From Alviniconcha marisindica (lineage: Eukaryota; Mollusca; Gastropoda; Provannidae), in the NCBI GenBank assembly GCA_018857735.1, contig JABMCL010002055.1:1565001-1629000 (forward strand): DNA of 64,000 nucleotides, given 5' to 3'. Positions 62,142-64,000 of this stretch are shown one piece after another. Both the position numbers and the translations under genes were made by a program. The number at the start of each line of letters is the position of its first letter. Position 1 is the first letter of the stretch. Under the pieces are notes generated by a model, which saw only the letters and a list, made by a program, of their open reading frames with translations, had not been told where the DNA came from and made no database searches.

Positions 62142-62312
62142 GCTGTTGCTTTTTCATCCTGAGTCTCCTGCTCCTTTCTCTGGCCCGCTGCAGGTACTGA
62201 CGGTAGTGTTCCGGTCTGTTGGCTTTCAATTTCTCTCGGTAGCGGCGGGAAGAGTCTGCATACTTGCCCTTATATTTACGATGGAACACGACTGTTGACG
62301 GCACCCAGGCGA
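62142..62312 (-). CDS. Unrecognised gene, exon 1 of those seen (basic domain)
   Basis: Acceptor GTTGCAG|TCGCC, phase 1; donor CAGC|GTAAAT, phase 1, fitting the 57.7-kb exon. It encodes a strongly basic helix (RRYREKLKANRPEHYRQYL, then ARERSRRLRMKKQQ). I recall similar 'REKLK...YxxYLxxxRERxRR' segments in uncharacterised invertebrate proteins. If the weak donor is not used, the frame runs on to a TGA at 61984 and this would be a terminal exon of a separate gene. No start codon was found, so 5' exons must lie at higher coordinates or outside the window. Confidence 0.6.
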
Positions 62313-62751
62313 CTGCAACTGAGAATCAGACAGCGACATCCGGTTAGTGGAGTGCTCGTAACAAGTGGTCATCACATTTCTTGAATGGTTGCGGGTGCTG
62401 CTCGGTTTACTCAGGCAGAAAAGAAGAAGAAGAAAAGAACGGGGGAAGAAAAGAAAAAAACGAGAAAAAAACCCGAAAACCTTTCGAAAAGAATGAGATA
62501 TAGAACATGCAATGGTGAATTATGATCCAAATGCTTCTTGTTATCGTTGTTTGTGTTCGATGATTTGTTTGTTAGTTGTTGTCGTTGTCTGTGGCGTTGG
62601 TTTTGATGATAGTGGTGGTGATGTGTGTTTGTGTGTGATTTTTAATGACTAACGTTTTCTCTAGCAATTAGATACTGGGCATTTCTCATCTTAACCTCGA
62701 AAGGGGCGGGGTTGTCACGCTTACGTTGCATTTCAGCAGGAACCACACACA

Positions 62752-62871
<120 letters not shown>

Positions 62872-63214
62872 ATTTACACTAGCGTAACAAACCAGGTTCA
62901 CCATCACGCATGACATATTTACTAACCGATTAGAACATGGTTATGTGCACGGAAAAGTGGTTGGAAATCATGGATTTTGTTAACTGTTTTTCTTTCGGGG
63001 ACGAAAACTACAGCTGTCCAAGAAAGCATCCAGTATACACCTACTGTACTCTTCATCTGACCTTGTATATAAAAAAAACTTACTTTTGACTTAGTCTTGC
63101 ACGGGTTGGCGGAATCTTTGCTGTGTCGAAAGATCAAAATAATAGCGCAGATTTTAGTCTAGCCTAAATTATTAGAACTACAGCCTACCCCCCACCCCTC
63201 TCCCCGGCAACCAA

Positions 63215-63527
<313 letters not shown>

Positions 63528-63723
63528 CAAGCCGGTTAAAAATTGCAAAGAATAATTGTTTTTGAAATAAATATAATTGAAGGGAAAAAAAGTAACTGAA
63601 GTCAACCAGAAGTGAAACGAAAGAATGAAAGGAAGGAATTGAAGCCGAAAAAGAAGATTGATATGAAAGGAACCAAGGAAGATAAAGCGGTCAGAAGACA
63701 CAGAAGACTAGTGAAAGCAAACA

Positions 63724-63792
63724 ATAAAAATAGGGAGATAAATAGGAAGGAAGGAAGGAAAGAAGAAAGAAAGGAAGGAAGGAAAGAAGAGC
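63724..63792. repeat. (GGAA)n-rich tract
   Basis: Imperfect purine tetranucleotide repeat. Confidence 0.85.
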
Positions 63793-63962
63793 GATAGAAA
63801 AGATATCACATGAAAAATACTCTTCAGAAACAATATATTTGGTTTTATTATAATTCACATAGTTGATGCCAGTAAAAGTGTATGTAGATTGGAGCCATAC
63901 GGGGCGGAAATACATTAACAGAATGTATTGGTTATGATATGTTTGTATCATTTTCTCCTGTT

Positions 63963-64000
63963 CTGCGTGCGTGCGTGCGTGCGTGCGTGCGTGTGTGTGT
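63963..64000. repeat. (GCGT)n at window edge
   Basis: Tetranucleotide repeat running off the right edge. Confidence 0.9.

Overview
The window is animal nuclear DNA: spliced genes with GT-AG introns, very dense (CA)n, (GA)n and poly-G/C tracts, many minisatellites and several short retroposon families. Gene content and repeat style fit a marine gastropod mollusc, probably a caenogastropod; this taxonomic guess is inference and only moderately secure.

Left and middle (about 7.26-34.19 kb, minus strand). One complete gene fills this stretch. I rebuilt 25 coding exons by hand, and every splice phase closes. The product is WDR6, the WD-repeat partner of the FTSJ1/Trm7 tRNA 2'-O-methyltransferase. 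The model gives about 1521 residues, longer than the roughly 1121 of human WDR6 because of three repeat-rich or acidic insertions in the C-terminal half. Exon 7 carries an apparent 1-base insertion in a C4 run, the intron after exon 6 has a GC donor, and exon 23 is duplicated. From 0 to 7.2 kb I see no gene, only minisatellites, homopolymers and retroposon fragments.

Centre (about 34.2-42 kb, plus strand). A divergently arranged C2H2 zinc-finger gene has one common coding exon (N-terminal domain, Ser/Pro-rich linker, poly-Gln, acidic SUMO-like motif). It is followed by two alternative terminal exons, each with three zinc fingers and each entered in the same phase, so the locus looks built to swap DNA-binding cassettes.

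Right (about 44.6-62.3 kb, minus strand). Five phase-compatible exons form an unrecognised gene: a basic Lys/Arg-rich exon followed by two copies of a two-exon module (a helical Tyr-Pro/Trp domain exon plus a basic 'F-K-S-R-x-R' exon). Its 5' end was not found. Around it lie tRNA-derived SINEs, one with an internally amplified body, and a 519-bp terminal-inverted-repeat element nested in another dispersed repeat.

The most unusual feature cuts across genes. Several minisatellite arrays start exactly at exon-intron junctions and copy the splice site with a few exon bases into the intron (WDR6 exons 5, 17 and 19, and one exon of the right-hand gene). In the array before WDR6 exon 17, some units even look like 54-nt phase-0 mini-exons with both splice sites.
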